Shown here one piece after another: positions 5,872 to 5,996 of a stretch of DNA of 5,996 nucleotides (the first letter of the stretch is position 1; each line of letters opens with the position of its first letter). The DNA is taken from NCBI GenBank assembly GCA_020346805.1, contig CP070790.1, forward strand, positions 4,060,635-4,066,630. Direction: 5' to 3'. The DNA comes from Planctomycetota bacterium (lineage in GTDB: Bacteria; Planctomycetota; Phycisphaerae; UBA1845; PWPN01). Below the pieces are notes generated by a model, which worked only from the letters and a program-made list of their open reading frames with translations, made no database searches and was not told the DNA's origin. The position numbers and the translations under genes are program-made.

Positions 5872-5996
5872 CTACGGCGTTACACCGTAAATCAAGTACA
5901 CCTCGCCGGCGTTGGTCTTGGAGAACACCCCGCCGCCCACGGCATGACGGTCTTCAGGATCGGCAAGCACCGAACTGATCATAATATCGTCCCTGC
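5872..5996 (-). CDS. 3' end of an FG-GAP (integrin alpha-type) repeat protein (partial)
   Basis: Reading leftward from the window edge, one frame is open for 40 residues to a TAG at 5872-5874. It begins RDDIMISSVLADP and ends AGEVYLIYGVTP. DDIMISS, then ADP, a Gly-rich segment, and AGEVYLIYG form the body of one FG-GAP repeat (Asp-rich Ca-binding turn, ligand strand, then a G-E-x-Y-x-x-x-G closing strand), as in the beta-propeller repeats of extracellular bacterial proteins. The repeat ends almost at the C-terminus, with no membrane tail. The other two frames do not give this pattern. The stop is about 93 bases before the chosen protease start on the same strand, with no terminator hairpin between, so co-transcription is plausible. 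Most of the gene is outside the window, so its full architecture is unknown. Confidence 0.75.
   Translation of the reverse strand, partial: RDDIMISSVLADPEDRHAVGGGVFSKTNAGEVYLIYGVTP

Noticed and set aside
1..5996. CRISPR array, tRNA or rRNA gene, insertion sequence, toxin-antitoxin or defence cassette
   Set aside because: No regularly spaced direct repeats, cloverleaf, transposase motif or terminal inverted repeats were seen. The genes present are housekeeping and secreted-protein types, so I do not claim a new system here.

Overview
The window looks like an ordinary chromosomal segment of a Gram-negative-type bacterium with roughly balanced base composition. The secreted subtilase with PKD repeats and a Cys-containing C-terminal sorting tail, and the neighbouring integrin-type FG-GAP repeat protein, suggest a Planctomycetota-like or related environmental, possibly uncultivated, lineage. 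That placement is inference from protein style only; the window holds no marker gene that fixes the taxonomy.

Left part (1-2642, + strand): the possible last 22 codons of an unidentified upstream gene, then a YmdB/TIGR00282-family metallophosphoesterase (172-987), then xseA, the large subunit of exodeoxyribonuclease VII (1083-2642). Both full genes are intact. They probably form a small nucleic-acid or nucleotide housekeeping group. No xseB follows xseA in the window. The 95-base gap between the two genes holds no terminator, and xseA has no recognisable Shine-Dalgarno sequence.

Middle (2643-2796): a short convergent intergenic region. It holds a clear intrinsic terminator (9-bp stem plus T-run) that serves the leftward gene. 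No gene is seen there.

Right part (2797-5996, - strand): a 993-residue secreted, probably surface-anchored S8 (subtilisin/kexin-like) serine protease. Its order is signal peptide, two propeptide-like units in tandem, catalytic domain with a full Asp/His/Asn/Ser set and large insertions, a fibronectin-III-like domain, two PKD domains, and a Cys-Gly plus transmembrane plus Arg tail. Upstream of it on the same strand is the 3' end of a protein finishing in an FG-GAP (integrin alpha-type) repeat. The two may be co-transcribed and would both act outside the cytoplasm.

I found no RNA gene, CRISPR array, insertion sequence or clearly undescribed system. The points most worth a second look are the duplicated propeptide, the C-terminal sorting signal, the G9 homopolymer inside the protease gene, and the Asn-to-Asp change in the metal motif of the phosphoesterase.
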